A model generated the notes under the pieces. That model was given only the letters and a program-made list of their open reading frames with translations, was not told the origin of the DNA and made no database searches. A stretch of DNA of 64,000 nucleotides, taken from Paenibacillus sp. SY21-1. Lineage in GTDB: Bacteria > Bacillota > Bacilli > Paenibacillales > Paenibacillaceae. Positions 9,920 through 20,400 of this stretch are shown here, in pieces (the stretch's first letter is position 1; each line of letters opens with the position of its first letter). Both the position numbers and the translations under genes were made by a program. Location of the stretch: the NCBI RefSeq assembly GCF_005222705.1, contig NZ_STGF01000004.1, positions 62,001-126,000 on the forward strand, in the 5' to 3' direction.

Positions 9920-11431
9920 ATGCATCAAAAACATCAAACAAGAAAGCTGGCGAAGGCCGGGGCGTTGCTGGCTGTCATTGCGCTTGCCGTTACGGCTTGC
10001 GGAGGAAACGAGGATGGACAAGCAAGCGGCGGCAATTCAGAAGGACAGAAAGGGCCGCTCCAGTTGACCATGATGCTGCCGACGTACAGTCCCGAGCAAA
10101 TGCCTGCGGGCAGCTCCGTATTGAAAAGGCTGGAGGAGAATACGGGCACCAAGCTTAGCGTATCCTGGGTTCCATCCTCTACGTATACGGATAAGCTCAG
10201 CGCTACCGTTGCCTCCGGCGAATTGCCAAAAACGTTTGTGGCGCTGGAGCCCAAAGCGTCTTATATCGTCAACGCCGCCCGTTCCGGCATGTTCTGGGAA
10301 GTCGGTCCTTATCTGAAAAACTACACAAATCTAAGCAAAATGTCGGAGCTCGTCTTGAACAACGTTTCCATTGACGGGAAAGTATACGGTCTGTACCGCG
10401 AACGCGATCTCGCCCGCTTTGGGCTGATGATTCGGCAGGATTGGCTTAGCAATCTAGGAATCGAGTCGCCTACAAACATCGATGAGCTTTACGAGGTCTT
10501 GAAAGCCTTTACAACCGATGATCCGGATCAAAACGGCAAGCCGGATACGATCGGTCTCGCCGTTGGCATGCAAGGGAACAACATCGCGGGCTTCAAAGAT
10601 ATCCTTGTATATATGGGCGGCCCTAATGAATGGGAGCTTCAGGACGGCAAGCTCGTTCCGGCCCATATGACAGAAGCCTATTTGAACACGATGAAATTCT
10701 ACAAAAGGCTGTATGACGAAAAAATTATGAATCAGGATTTCGCCATCGTTCAGGACGGTCGGTCGGTTATGCACAAAGGTCAGGCAGGGCTGTGGATCGA
10801 TAATATGCTCGACGGTAAAAACATCGAGGACAATATAAAAAAAATCAATCCGGACGCCAGGATCAACCTGCTGAACCGTATCGCGGGACCTTCGGGCGAT
10901 CGTACTCGCGCAGGCTCAGGGTATCTAGGCATGTATATGATTCCGAAAACCAGCGTCAAAACGGAAGCGGAGCTGGAGCAAATATTGGCATACTTCGATA
11001 AAGTCTCCGAAAAGGATAATCAGAACCTGATGAAATACGGAATTGAGGGACAGCAATATACGATAGAGAACGGGGCATATACGCCTAGTTCAGATGCCAA
11101 GCTCAGAGCGGATATTACGGATGGCGGTCAGTTTATGATTTTGCAGGATCAGGTGGTCAATTACGGAACGGAGCTGGAGCTGCTTAGCTCGAAATTATTT
11201 CAGGATAACGCTACGTTTGCGGTGTCTAATCCGGCAGCGCCGTTCATTTCAAACACGGATATCGAGAAGGGCAAGGAGCTGTCCAAGATCATTGCCGACG
11301 CAACCGTGAAGTTCATTATGGGGTCGGTCAGCGAGGAGGATTGGCAGGGGGCGATCAATCAATGGCTTCAAGGCGGCGGCAGCAAGGTCATTGAAGAAAT
11401 GAACGCCGAATACGCCAAGCTGGCAGGGTAA
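9920..11431 (+). CDS. Extracellular sugar-binding lipoprotein, LplA-like
   Basis: A 503-residue secreted lipoprotein: basic start, hydrophobic core and lipobox ending at Cys27 (AVTACGGN). The mature part has the features of the large LplA-type solute-binding proteins, such as the DWLSNLGIE segment (about residue 175) and the EF-hand-like DDPDQNGKPDTIG (about 198-210), where a calcium-type loop is usual. It captures the oligosaccharide for the two permeases upstream. AAGGGAGG precedes the ATG. Substrates of this group range over rhamnogalacturonan, xylan and alginate-type oligomers; nothing here fixes it. Confidence 0.92.
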   Translation: MHQKHQTRKLAKAGALLAVIALAVTACGGNEDGQASGGNSEGQKGPLQLTMMLPTYSPEQMPAGSSVLKRLEENTGTKLSVSWVPSSTYTDKLSATVASGELPKTFVALEPKASYIVNAARSGMFWEVGPYLKNYTNLSKMSELVLNNVSIDGKVYGLYRERDLARFGLMIRQDWLSNLGIESPTNIDELYEVLKAFTTDDPDQNGKPDTIGLAVGMQGNNIAGFKDILVYMGGPNEWELQDGKLVPAHMTEAYLNTMKFYKRLYDEKIMNQDFAIVQDGRSVMHKGQAGLWIDNMLDGKNIEDNIKKINPDARINLLNRIAGPSGDRTRAGSGYLGMYMIPKTSVKTEAELEQILAYFDKVSEKDNQNLMKYGIEGQQYTIENGAYTPSSDAKLRADITDGGQFMILQDQVVNYGTELELLSSKLFQDNATFAVSNPAAPFISNTDIEKGKELSKIIADATVKFIMGSVSEEDWQGAINQWLQGGGSKVIEEMNAEYAKLAG

Positions 11432-11644
11432 TAGCAGACTGGCGGCGACGCATCCCGCATACGATAAAGCCTGAGCATGCAATCCGAATGATGAAGGTAT
11501 CAGAAGCGTACCGGAAAAAAGCATACAGGGCGGGAAGGGCGGGCTAGCGCCAGCTCTTCTTGCAGCCCTGTGGATTCGTGGCTTAATACGGAGTTTTCTT
11601 GTACACTTGAAGGAATTAAAAGGAAACTGCCGATAGGAGGCATT

Positions 11645-13912
11645 ATGAGATTCCGGTCCCCCTCATATTTATTAAAGCTGATGCTGTTGTCCGTATTTAT
11701 CGGTACGCTTCCGGTCATTACGCTGGGTACGTTTGCGTATTTTAATGCCTCCGGAACGGTTCAGGAAAAAGTGGATGAAAGCAACAAGCTGCTCTTGCAG
11801 CAAATGCAGATGCGTACGGAACAAACGCTAAAAATGATCGATAATCTGGCCACGCAGCTGCTCCAGTCGCCTCATGTTGTCAGCGCGTTTAACCGAGCTA
11901 TTTCCAACCATGATTTCCAACTGGTGCATGAGCTGTTTAAAGGCATCTCGCAGATTCAGACGTACGAGCTCGGCATTAAGGAAGTGTTTCTGTTTAGCGT
12001 AAATAAGGACTGGATCGTTTCAAGCAGCGGCGTCAACGATTACAGCTTCCCGGAGTTCAGACCTGTGCTCGAAGAGTTCTCGCGGAATGAGAAGGGCTCA
12101 TTCTGGAGCAGCGGAACGGAGGAATTCCCCAATCTCATGCATCCCGTTTATTTTGTTAAAAAGTATCCCTTCAATTCTCCGAATCCGACAGGCATTATTT
12201 GCGTCGTATTGTCCTCCGGTGTAATAAGGGAGCTGGACGCGTTCTTGAACGGCAAGTTCGGAAGCGCCTTTATCGTGGATCAGCAAGCGAATATTATCGT
12301 ACATCGCGATTCTGGAAAATTGGGGGACAATGTGGCGGAAGAGCCCTTTCTGCAAACGTTTATCAATACGAATGAGACGTTGGGCCAATACGCAACGAAG
12401 CGGAACGGCGAAGCCGTTACCGTCACATTCCGTAAATCCGCCTATAACGGATGGAGCTACGTCTCGGTCATTTCCAACGACCAGGTAAATGAACAGAATC
12501 AAATAATCGGCTGGATTACCGTGCTTGTGTGTCTTATTATTCTGCTCGTAACGCTTGTCGCGGCCTGGTTTGGCTCCAAAAAAATGTATAGTCCGATTCA
12601 ATCTCTATATTCGACGCTGGCTGGCGTTCATACAACGAATGAAAGGGCGAAGCCGAGCGGCGAGCTGCAAATAATTGGCGAACGCGTAGATTATTTAATC
12701 CGCAATCAGTCGCTTATTATGAATGAGTTGAAGGGGCAGCAAACCCAGCTTAAAGAGTTTTTTATGCAAAAGTTGTTTAACGGCACCATTCAGCCTGCTG
12801 ATTTTTCTGAAAAGCTGAGCCTTTACGGTTTGGAGAAGCCATGGCCGTCGATGTGTATGGTGGCTATTCAAATCGATACGCTTCAGGATACAAGATATGA
12901 AGAAGCAAACCGGGATTTGCTGATGTTCGCGATCAGCAATATCGTCGGGGAACTGGTTCTTTCCGAGCAAAGGCTGGAGCCGATTGTTAAAGCGGATTAC
13001 CAAGTGACTCTGATGGGCTCGTCTCAGACTGGGGAGGACTTCAAAGAACATATTTTCAATTTGTCGGATGAAATCCAGAAGGCGATCTATCAGTATTTGG
13101 AAATTAAAGTCAGTATCGGGATCAGCCGTCCCTTCCTTTCGTTTGCAGACACGCAACAGGCGCTTCACGAGGCGATGACCGCCCTTAAAGCCCGCATAGG
13201 TTTAGGGCAGGAATCGATTTTGTTCATTGAGGATGTGCAGCCGCAGAAGAGCAATTTGAACAAATACCCGATAGCAGGCGAGCAGGCATTGTTCGATGCC
13301 ATTCGGGCCGGAAACGAGGAGCAGGCTGAAAGCGCATTGAAGCAATTGATCGGCGAATTGTTTAAACCCCTAGCCCAGCATCGCGATTATCATTTATCCT
13401 TGCTGAGGCTGTTGATCGACCTTCTTAAGTTTGGGCAAGAATTGTCCATCCCGGTAGAGCGAATTCAGGAGGATGAGGCGTCGTTAATTCAGTCGCTGTT
13501 GAAGCTGCGAAACGTACAGGAGATGGAGGGCTGGTTCTGGTCCATATTCGTGCTGCCATACCTACAGGAATTAGGAACTCGCCGGGATTCCCAATTCAAG
13601 CATATTTCCGAAGCGGTAATAAATATCATTGCAAGGGAATTCGACTCGGCGCTTACGTTGGAGGAATGCGCAGCTCGTATCCATTACCACCCCCATTACG
13701 TGAGCCGAGTGTTCCGTCAGGAAACGGGCACTAATTTCGGGGAATATTTATCGCAATATCGTATTGATATCGCAAAAAAATGGTTGAAGGAATCCGACCT
13801 GAAAATTATCGAGATTGCTGAACGCTTGCAATATAATAATTCTGCCAATTTTATACGCTCCTTCCGCAAGCTCGTGGGTATGACGCCAGGGCAATACAGG
13901 GAAGAGGGATGA
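11645..13912 (+). CDS. Membrane-bound AraC family regulator (YesS-like)
   Basis: A 755-residue protein; ATG at 11645 has TAGGAGG seven bases upstream, and an upstream in-frame extension is ignored. Transmembrane segments lie at about residues 8-32 and 288-314 and enclose an extracellular sensor region of about 250 residues (Cache-like by layout). A middle cytoplasmic part follows, then an AraC/XylS double helix-turn-helix at about residues 653-754 (LTLEECAARIHYHPHYVSRVFRQETG and IIEIAERLQYNNSANFIRSFRKLVG are the two helices). Such one-component regulators in Paenibacillus usually sit beside the sugar ABC operon they control, here genes 8019-11431. Confidence 0.9.
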   Translation: MRFRSPSYLLKLMLLSVFIGTLPVITLGTFAYFNASGTVQEKVDESNKLLLQQMQMRTEQTLKMIDNLATQLLQSPHVVSAFNRAISNHDFQLVHELFKGISQIQTYELGIKEVFLFSVNKDWIVSSSGVNDYSFPEFRPVLEEFSRNEKGSFWSSGTEEFPNLMHPVYFVKKYPFNSPNPTGIICVVLSSGVIRELDAFLNGKFGSAFIVDQQANIIVHRDSGKLGDNVAEEPFLQTFINTNETLGQYATKRNGEAVTVTFRKSAYNGWSYVSVISNDQVNEQNQIIGWITVLVCLIILLVTLVAAWFGSKKMYSPIQSLYSTLAGVHTTNERAKPSGELQIIGERVDYLIRNQSLIMNELKGQQTQLKEFFMQKLFNGTIQPADFSEKLSLYGLEKPWPSMCMVAIQIDTLQDTRYEEANRDLLMFAISNIVGELVLSEQRLEPIVKADYQVTLMGSSQTGEDFKEHIFNLSDEIQKAIYQYLEIKVSIGISRPFLSFADTQQALHEAMTALKARIGLGQESILFIEDVQPQKSNLNKYPIAGEQALFDAIRAGNEEQAESALKQLIGELFKPLAQHRDYHLSLLRLLIDLLKFGQELSIPVERIQEDEASLIQSLLKLRNVQEMEGWFWSIFVLPYLQELGTRRDSQFKHISEAVINIIAREFDSALTLEECAARIHYHPHYVSRVFRQETGTNFGEYLSQYRIDIAKKWLKESDLKIIEIAERLQYNNSANFIRSFRKLVGMTPGQYREEG

Positions 13913-14027
13913 TAAGCGAGGGGAATCGCCATGTGGAAGAAAGCGATCGAAACATGAAGGACCTTGTAAATCACGCGTTTGGATAAAAGAATGCTCAATG
14001 AACGGACATTGTGTCCACGAGACGGGG

Positions 14028-14066
14028 TGATATAATTAGCGATGGGCGAAATGATAATGATAATCA
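14028..14066 (+). promoter_or_regulatory. Extended -10 promoter and Fur box before the siderophore-binding protein gene
   Basis: TGATATAAT at 14028-14036 is an extended -10 with a perfect TATAAT; the -35 (TTGTGT at 14009) is weak. TGATAATGATAATCA at 14052-14066 matches the 7-1-7 Fur box (TGATAATNATTATCA) at 14 of 15 positions and would cover the start of transcription, so repression by Fur with iron is expected. Confidence 0.75.
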
Positions 14067-14115
14067 ATAACGTTATGTTTCGTTACATTAGCGGTTTCAT
14101 AGGGGTGTATAGAGA

Positions 14116-15126
14116 ATGGAAGGACTCGCAAGATCGCGCAGCAGCATACTGAAGGGTGTCGCTGTTCTTCTTATTGCCATGTCAGCGCTCGCAGGTTGCG
14201 GTAAAGCACAAGAGGAGAAGCCGACTGCACAAGCGACGAATCAAGCAGAAGCGGCAGCAACGGAAACGCCGGCTGAGCAGTCTGAAACTAGAGTCGTCAA
14301 GGATCATTTCGGTGAAGTAGTCATTCCGGTCAAGCCGAAACGAGTAGCGGCGATTTATCTTGAGGATTATCTTGTTGCACTAGGCGTGGAGCCGGTGGTG
14401 CAGTGGTTTCATCCGACCTGGGGCAAACAGGACTATTTGAATTTAACGGCTCCCCAATTCGACATTACAGGGGATATTGAAGCGCTGCTTGCGGCAGAGC
14501 CCGATCTCATCATTTCGGATGGCTACGCAGATGCAACGATATACGAGAAATATTCCAAGGTTGCTCCAACCTATCGTTTAACGGACGATATTCAGAATGG
14601 CAGCGCAACAGAAATCCTTCGTATGGTTGCGGACCTTGTCGGAGAGTCGGATAAGGCGGAGGAATTGCTGAGGGATTACGATAATAAAATCGCGGATATG
14701 AAAACCAGGCTGCAAGCGGCAATCGGAGACGAGACCATTGCCGTTCTGCGACTTAATATCGGTGAAAAGGATCTCAACCTGCTAGGCATCAAAAATAGAT
14801 TTGTTGGCTCCATTTTGTACAAAGAATTGGGATTAAGCGCGCCGAAGCTGGTGGCAGATATGGACAATTTTATCGATAGCATCTCTATGGAGATGCTGCC
14901 GGAGCTTGGAGCGGACCATATCGTTATTCTGACTTCGAACGGCACATGGTCATCCCCTGAGAATAAAGAGTCGATCGATAGTCTGATGGACAATCCAATC
15001 TGGAAAAGCGTTCCTGCCGTTAAGAACGGTCATGTCTATCAAGTCGATCGTTCCTACTGGCAGACCGGGGCTTTCTCCGCCAATTTGCTCAAGCTTGACG
15101 ATCTGGAGAAATATTTGCTGCAATAA
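14116..15126 (+). CDS. Iron-siderophore binding lipoprotein (FecB/FeuA-like)
   Basis: A 336-residue lipoprotein with lipobox ending at Cys28 (SALAGCGKA). Two lobes of the TroA/FecB helical-backbone fold are recognisable: PVKPKRVAAIYLEDYLVALGVEP at the start of lobe one, LLAAEPDLIISDGYAD, then TIAVLRLNIGEKDLNLLG in lobe two, ending in WKSVPAVKNGHVYQVDR, the standard FecB C-terminus. It should bind a ferric siderophore at the cell surface. No FecCD-type permease or ATPase gene is next to it, so it must borrow another transporter. It sits behind a Fur box and is followed by a regulator carrying a related binding domain. Confidence 0.9.
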   Translation: MEGLARSRSSILKGVAVLLIAMSALAGCGKAQEEKPTAQATNQAEAAATETPAEQSETRVVKDHFGEVVIPVKPKRVAAIYLEDYLVALGVEPVVQWFHPTWGKQDYLNLTAPQFDITGDIEALLAAEPDLIISDGYADATIYEKYSKVAPTYRLTDDIQNGSATEILRMVADLVGESDKAEELLRDYDNKIADMKTRLQAAIGDETIAVLRLNIGEKDLNLLGIKNRFVGSILYKELGLSAPKLVADMDNFIDSISMEMLPELGADHIVILTSNGTWSSPENKESIDSLMDNPIWKSVPAVKNGHVYQVDRSYWQTGAFSANLLKLDDLEKYLLQ

Positions 15127-15151
15127 ATGGCAAGGGCGCATCCTATTACGG

Positions 15152-15194
15152 AAAGAGAGTGTTTCAACTGTTTAGTTGAAATGCTCTCTCTTTT
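15152..15194 (+). terminator. Terminator after the siderophore-binding protein gene
   Basis: Long stem: AGAGAG pairs with CTCTCT and TTTCAACT with AGTTGAAA around a GTTT loop, followed by TTTT. The right arm contains the -35 hexamer of the next promoter. Confidence 0.8.
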
Positions 15195-15227
15195 GTCGTT
15201 ATAATGATTAAATGATAATGGTTATCA
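15176..15227 (+). promoter_or_regulatory. Promoter with overlapping Fur box before the Btr-like regulator
   Basis: TTGAAA (15176-15181), 18-base spacer, perfect TATAAT (15200-15205), then TGATAATGGTTATCA (15213-15227), 14 of 15 to the Fur 7-1-7 consensus and part of a perfect 9-3-9 inverted repeat (15210-15230). The box would cover the transcription start. The -35 lies inside the preceding terminator hairpin, a compact arrangement. Confidence 0.78.
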
Positions 15228-15253
15228 TTTAATGGTAGAGGACGGGGTAACCG

Positions 15254-16867
15254 ATGAACGAAGAGGGATTAAACAGGGCTATTTCGCCGAGCCTATTCTA
15301 TCGATTATTCGGGATGAGCGATAGGCGGCTTGCGCCGCTACAGCAGCATAAAGCCTTAAAGAATGAGCGCTATCAGATCATGGTGGTCATATCCGGCGGA
15401 GGGAGGCTTCTGCTTGACAAATCCGGCTACTCGCTGGAGCGCGGCAAATGCTTTATCGTCAAGCCTGAGCAAGCCATTACCATCGCAGCCGGCGAGCGGG
15501 GGCTTGAATGGTATACGATATTTTTTGAGATGTTTCAAAAGGGAAACAATGATTTGCCAGCCGAGGAACATGAGTCAAGCCCCGCGTTTCCTTGCATTGG
15601 CGAGGTAGAGTGCGGGCCTTTTTCTCATTGGCTGGAACGGGTTGAAGGGCTGTATCGTTATTGTCAGACGGAAACGCGAGACGAGTTGGAGTGGTTTGAT
15701 CAGCATATACGGTTCCAGGAGCTGCTTCGCCATATTTTTAAGCACAATCTCTCGGCTTCGCTTGTTGCAAGCAGCCGTCAAACGGTAGAAGCCACGATTG
15801 AGCAGCTGCACCGCAATTATGGAGATATTTGGACCGTAGAGAGGATGGCGGAGACCGCGGGCCTTGGACGTTGGCAGTACACGCGGCTGTTCAAAGAAAT
15901 GACGGGCCAGGTTCCGCTGCAATACCTATCGGATATTCGAATCAGTCAGGCCAAGCATCTGCTGCAAGCAACGGATGACCGTTTGTTCGATATTGCCCAG
16001 CATACCGGATTTGGCAATGAATATTATTTCAATCGCCGCTTTAAACAGAGCGTGGGGATCTCGCCGGGACAATATCGTCGTCATTACCGCGAGGATATTC
16101 GCATATTCGCTCCGTTTTTGGAGGACTTCCTTTTGGCGCTCGGCATCATGCCGGCATTGCAGGTTTCGTACTCGAAGTGGGGGACACAAGCGTATTTGGG
16201 GCTTGATCAGGTTCCGGCCGTCGCGCTTACGAATCAACCCAAGGAGCCCTTGGACTGCAAGCTTGATTTTATGATGGTGGAATACGGCTTTTGTGAAAAA
16301 TGGAATGGCGACTTCTTTGAGAAGAAGGTCCCGCAATATCGAATGCCCGATCTGGGCGAAAGCTGGCAGGACACTTTGCGGATCGTAGCGGACTTGATTG
16401 GCATCGGCAAGAGCCCAAAGGTTACGGAGGTCATTGATCAATATGAAAGAAACGCCGAATTGGCCAGAAAAAAGCTTTATGCCATTCGCCATCAAACCGT
16501 TGCATTCCTGCGGATAAGTTCAGATTCGATTGTCTTGTACGCAGGTCCGGACAGAGGTTATACGGGACCGATTCTGTATAAGGATTTGGGGTTGACGCCC
16601 CACCCGCTTATAGAGCAAGTAACGAGCGGCGCCAGAAGAGCGGAGCTGTCCCTGGAATTGCTCGCGCAATTGGATGCCGACCACCTGTTCGTCACCTGCG
16701 AATGTTCGGAGCAGGCGAAGCAGGATTTATACGCCACCTCTCTCTGGCAGTCGCTGCCTGCTGTCGTTCATAACCGCGTGTATGAGGTGGATTATCTTAG
16801 CTGGATGAACTACGGCATTCTCTCCCACGGTAAAAAAATTAATGATGTGCTGCGCGTGCTTGCTTGA
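15254..16867 (+). CDS. AraC family regulator fused to a siderophore-binding-protein domain (Btr-like)
   Basis: A 537-residue fusion. Residues about 30-110 are a cupin-like sensing region (IMVVISGGGRLLLDKSGYSLERGKCFIVKP). About 179-276 is the AraC/XylS double helix-turn-helix (IWTVERMAETAGLGRWQYTRLFKEMTG, then LFDIAQHTGFGNEYYFNRRFK). About 281-536 is a cytoplasmic FecB-like binding domain (DFLLALGIMPALQVSYSKWG up to SLWQSLPAVVHNRVYEVDYLSW). This is the architecture of Bacillus subtilis Btr, which binds the bacillibactin ligand and activates its uptake genes. Here the likely target is the binding-protein gene just upstream. Transcription is probably Fur-controlled. Confidence 0.9.
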   Translation: MNEEGLNRAISPSLFYRLFGMSDRRLAPLQQHKALKNERYQIMVVISGGGRLLLDKSGYSLERGKCFIVKPEQAITIAAGERGLEWYTIFFEMFQKGNNDLPAEEHESSPAFPCIGEVECGPFSHWLERVEGLYRYCQTETRDELEWFDQHIRFQELLRHIFKHNLSASLVASSRQTVEATIEQLHRNYGDIWTVERMAETAGLGRWQYTRLFKEMTGQVPLQYLSDIRISQAKHLLQATDDRLFDIAQHTGFGNEYYFNRRFKQSVGISPGQYRRHYREDIRIFAPFLEDFLLALGIMPALQVSYSKWGTQAYLGLDQVPAVALTNQPKEPLDCKLDFMMVEYGFCEKWNGDFFEKKVPQYRMPDLGESWQDTLRIVADLIGIGKSPKVTEVIDQYERNAELARKKLYAIRHQTVAFLRISSDSIVLYAGPDRGYTGPILYKDLGLTPHPLIEQVTSGARRAELSLELLAQLDADHLFVTCECSEQAKQDLYATSLWQSLPAVVHNRVYEVDYLSWMNYGILSHGKKINDVLRVLA

Positions 16868-16924
16868 CGGATAGCCATGTTAGGCGGGTAAGAGCCGTAC
16901 TGTATAGCTTCTTATTTTTGTGAG

Positions 16925-16952
16925 ATCCATGCATTTTTGCATGGGTCTTTTT
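16925..16952 (+). terminator. Terminator after the Btr-like regulator
   Basis: CCATGCA/TGCATGG stem with a TTTT-type loop, followed by CTTTTTT. It separates the iron genes from the NRPS cluster. Confidence 0.8.
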
Positions 16953-17231
16953 TATCTTTTTCCCTGGCGGAGAAATAAGTCCTTGGTAGTCTTGAACGGA
17001 GGACGGAAGCTGCGGGAGCGACAAAAAGGCATTAAGAATTTATGGAGAGTGATGATATGGACCTAGGAACAAAGTGTTGCTTTCACACATAATCATAAAA
17101 ATCAACCTTAAATTGTAATAATAACCGCAAAATTGATTTCGGTAAATACAAGTAGGGATTTCGGTGACAGGATTTTACTTTTTGTGTTATGTTTTATTGG
17201 TTTGATCATGAGGAAATGGGTTTAACTTTTT

Positions 17232-17259
17232 TTGAATCAGCTTTGATAGGATTTAATAT
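17232..17259 (+). promoter_or_regulatory. Candidate promoter of the NRPS operon
   Basis: TTGAAT (17232-17237), 16-base spacer, TAATAT (17254-17259): four of six matches in each hexamer. It would give a leader of about 220 bases before the GTG at 17489. The remainder of 16953-17488 is AT-rich with no supported gene. The call is weak; several other AT-rich sites in the stretch could serve. Confidence 0.3.
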
Positions 17260-17488
17260 CCAATGTTTCATCCGTATTCCATTTGGGTACAAAACTACGA
17301 TCTTATTTCCAAGGGGCATTACAGGCAAACCATTTTGAAGTACATACGCAAGCATGATCCCCGACTAAAGATGGCAATAATGCCGCAACAAGCGTTACCC
17401 CGCTATGCACAGCGTTACTCAACTCGTGTACAGACCACACAAAAGACGACTCAAGCGGTTTCAAGCAAGGAGAGGAGAGAGAGAAAAA

Positions 17489-20400
17489 GTGAGAGGGATA
17501 GAGACATCTGCAAAGCTTGCCGTTATTGCAAAAGATGGCAAGCAGGTTGATTTGCGCGACATGGAGTCGGAGTTGGAGACTCATCCGCTAGTTAAACGCT
17601 GTCGCATACTGGTAAAGCAAATAGAGGGCAGGCCGCTGCAAATTACAGCTTATGCGGAAAGTGATGAGTGGCTAAGTCTGGAGCAGCTTTTGGACTATAC
17701 GAGTATGCCTGCTGATTTGTGTCCAACTGCGCTTGTGGTTCTGGACAGGCTGCCTGTAACGAAGGACGGGAATGACATAAATGACGAGGTGCTTGCCGCT
17801 CTGGAAGTTCCGGAGCAGCAAGCGATTGAACATATACGGAGAGAACTGCTGAAGCTTGATGGCATAGACGATGCCCTTCTGTTTCTCCGTGAGACTGCGT
17901 CTGAACCATTGCCGCTGCATCTGGCGTCAATTTTGCCGGAAGCCGGAGCTTCTGGCGCGTCTCCTTTCGGGCAAGGAAGCGACAGCCGCCAAGCAGGAGA
18001 CGCCGCTCTTACTGAGATAGACCACGCACGCGTGCCTGCCCTTGTTAACGGCGGGGAATTGCTTCTGAAGGCTGGAGAACCGCTAACGTTATCCGATGCC
18101 TTGCGGCAGACGGCTGCTGTCAACGGACAGGCGGGAATGCTTCACGTCAGTCCCGACACTGCAGAGCCGGCGCTGCTCACATATAGCGAGCTTGTGAAGG
18201 AAGCAGGCAGGCTGGCCGGAGGCTTGACCGCGCTTGGCCTTAGGCCAAGCGATAAGGCTATCCTCCTGTTTGACGACAACGATCACTATTTGCGGATGTT
18301 CTGGGGCTGTACGGCGGCAGGGGTCATACCTGTCCCGCTTACCATTCCGAAGGTTTATGACGCCGAAAGCCATGATGCCCAGAGCATTCGCCTGATTTGG
18401 GAGCAGCTTGGCCGCCCTGCCATTCTTGCAAGCCGCCGACCGGCAGAACAATGGCAGCGGCTGTATGCGGACATGCCGGTTGTTGCTTACGATAGCCTCG
18501 CCGGCTACGAGCCGCTTGACGAATGGCATGCCAGCGCCCCCGACGATACCGCTATTCTGTTGTTCACGTCAGGCAGCACAGGGCAGCCGAAAGGGGTTGT
18601 GCAAACTCATCGCAACATTCTGGCCAGACAGCGCGCGGCGATTCAGACCGGGCATTACTACCCCTCGGACGTGATGGTGAACTGGTTCTCGCTGGAGCAT
18701 GTCGTAGGAATCATCGCTTTCCATCTGCTGCCCCTCTATATGGGAGCTATGCAGGTTCATGCCCGCTCCGAATTCGTATTGGAGGAGCCGCTGCGGTGGC
18801 TGGATATGTTGTCTGCGCACAAAGCGACGGTTACGTGGGCGCCCAACTCGGTATTCGCTCTCGTGAACGAGCAATTGAAGAGTTCGAAGGGACGAGACTG
18901 GGATTTATCTTCTGTCCGGAGGGTCATTAACGCTGGCGAAGCGGTTATGAGCCATACATGCAAGGAGTTTCTGCGACGGCTGGCTCCGTATGGACTTGAG
19001 GGCAGCGCCGTTAAACCGGAATGGGGGATGTCGGAAACTTGCTGTATGACGATCGCATCCGAGGAGTTTAACGCGGATTCGGATATGGGGCTCGACATAT
19101 TGGATAAACGCTATTTGGCCAGCAAAGCGGTCGAAGCATCCGATGAAGACAACCGGATCGTATTCGTATCGTGCGGCCATATTTACCCGGGGCTGTCGAT
19201 GAGGATCGTCGATGAGCGGGGAGCCCTTCTTAACGAAGGTGACATCGGCAGATTTCAAGTGACGGGAGCGACCGTACTGCCGGAATATTACAATAATCCC
19301 GAGGTGAACCGCGCTTCGTTCAGCGAAGACGGCTGGCTGGATACGGGCGATATGGGCTTTATACGCGATGGCAAGGTAACGTTTACCGGACGGCTTAAGG
19401 ATATCATCATCATCAACGGCATCAATTACCAGAATGCGGATATCGAAACGGCAGTCGAGCAGCTTGAAGGTATCGACGTTTCGTTCACCGCGGCCTGCGC
19501 GATTCGCGACCCTCATCAGCAGACGGACGGAGCGGCCGTCTTCTACTGCTCCCTGCTGCAGGACGAGAACGGGATCAAGGAGCAAATTCAGAAAATCAAA
19601 CGGCATATTTTAAGCAAAATGGGGCTGTCACTGTCTACGGTTATCGCCGTTGAGCGTACGGATATTCCAAAGACGAACATTGGCAAAATTCAGCGCTCCA
19701 AGCTGGTCAAGCTTTACCAGGGCGGGCATTTTGCGCAGAGGCAGCAGCGTATGGACAGGCTGGAGCGAAATGATCGGACCTTGCCGGATTGGTTCTTCAA
19801 GCAATCCTGGGTTCGGGCTCCCTACGGAAAGCCGCAGGAGCTTGCCCCGCAAGGGAAGACGGATGAAGCGCTGCTCCTGCTGAGCAATGACAGGCTGGCC
19901 GCCGAGCATCTATCGCTGGAGGTCAACTGCATCGTGGTTGGAGCGGGCAAGAGCTTCCGCAAAATCAACAAGCAGGCGTATGAGATTAATCCGGGAGCCG
20001 CGGAGGATTACGACCGATTGCTCAGCGCTGTCGCATCGGACGGCTACCGGCCGCAAACGATTATTCATGCTTACTGCTGCGCCCCGCACGCGGAGCAAAT
20101 CAGTTCCGCCGATAGCCTGCGCGTTATGCAGGAGCTGTCCGGCCAAGGTCTCATGCATCTTGTTCAGGCTATTGCCCGCTGGAAGCGGCAGAGCACCGAT
20201 TTAATAGTGGCTACCTCGTATGCCTGCGCCGTTCGCCCCGGCGAGCCGATAGCCTTTGAACAAGCAACGGCGATAGGCATTGCCAAGACGATTGCCCACG
20301 AGTTTGAAGACATACGCTGCAAGCATATCGATTTTGACACGGTGACGGGCGAGCAGCTGGCTGCTGCGCTTTTGCGTGAATGCGCGACCGGCTATGAAGA

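Noticed and set aside
17263..17550. Small open frame in the NRPS leader
   Set aside because: No ribosome site, overlaps the NRPS start, and no similarity to a leader peptide is evident.
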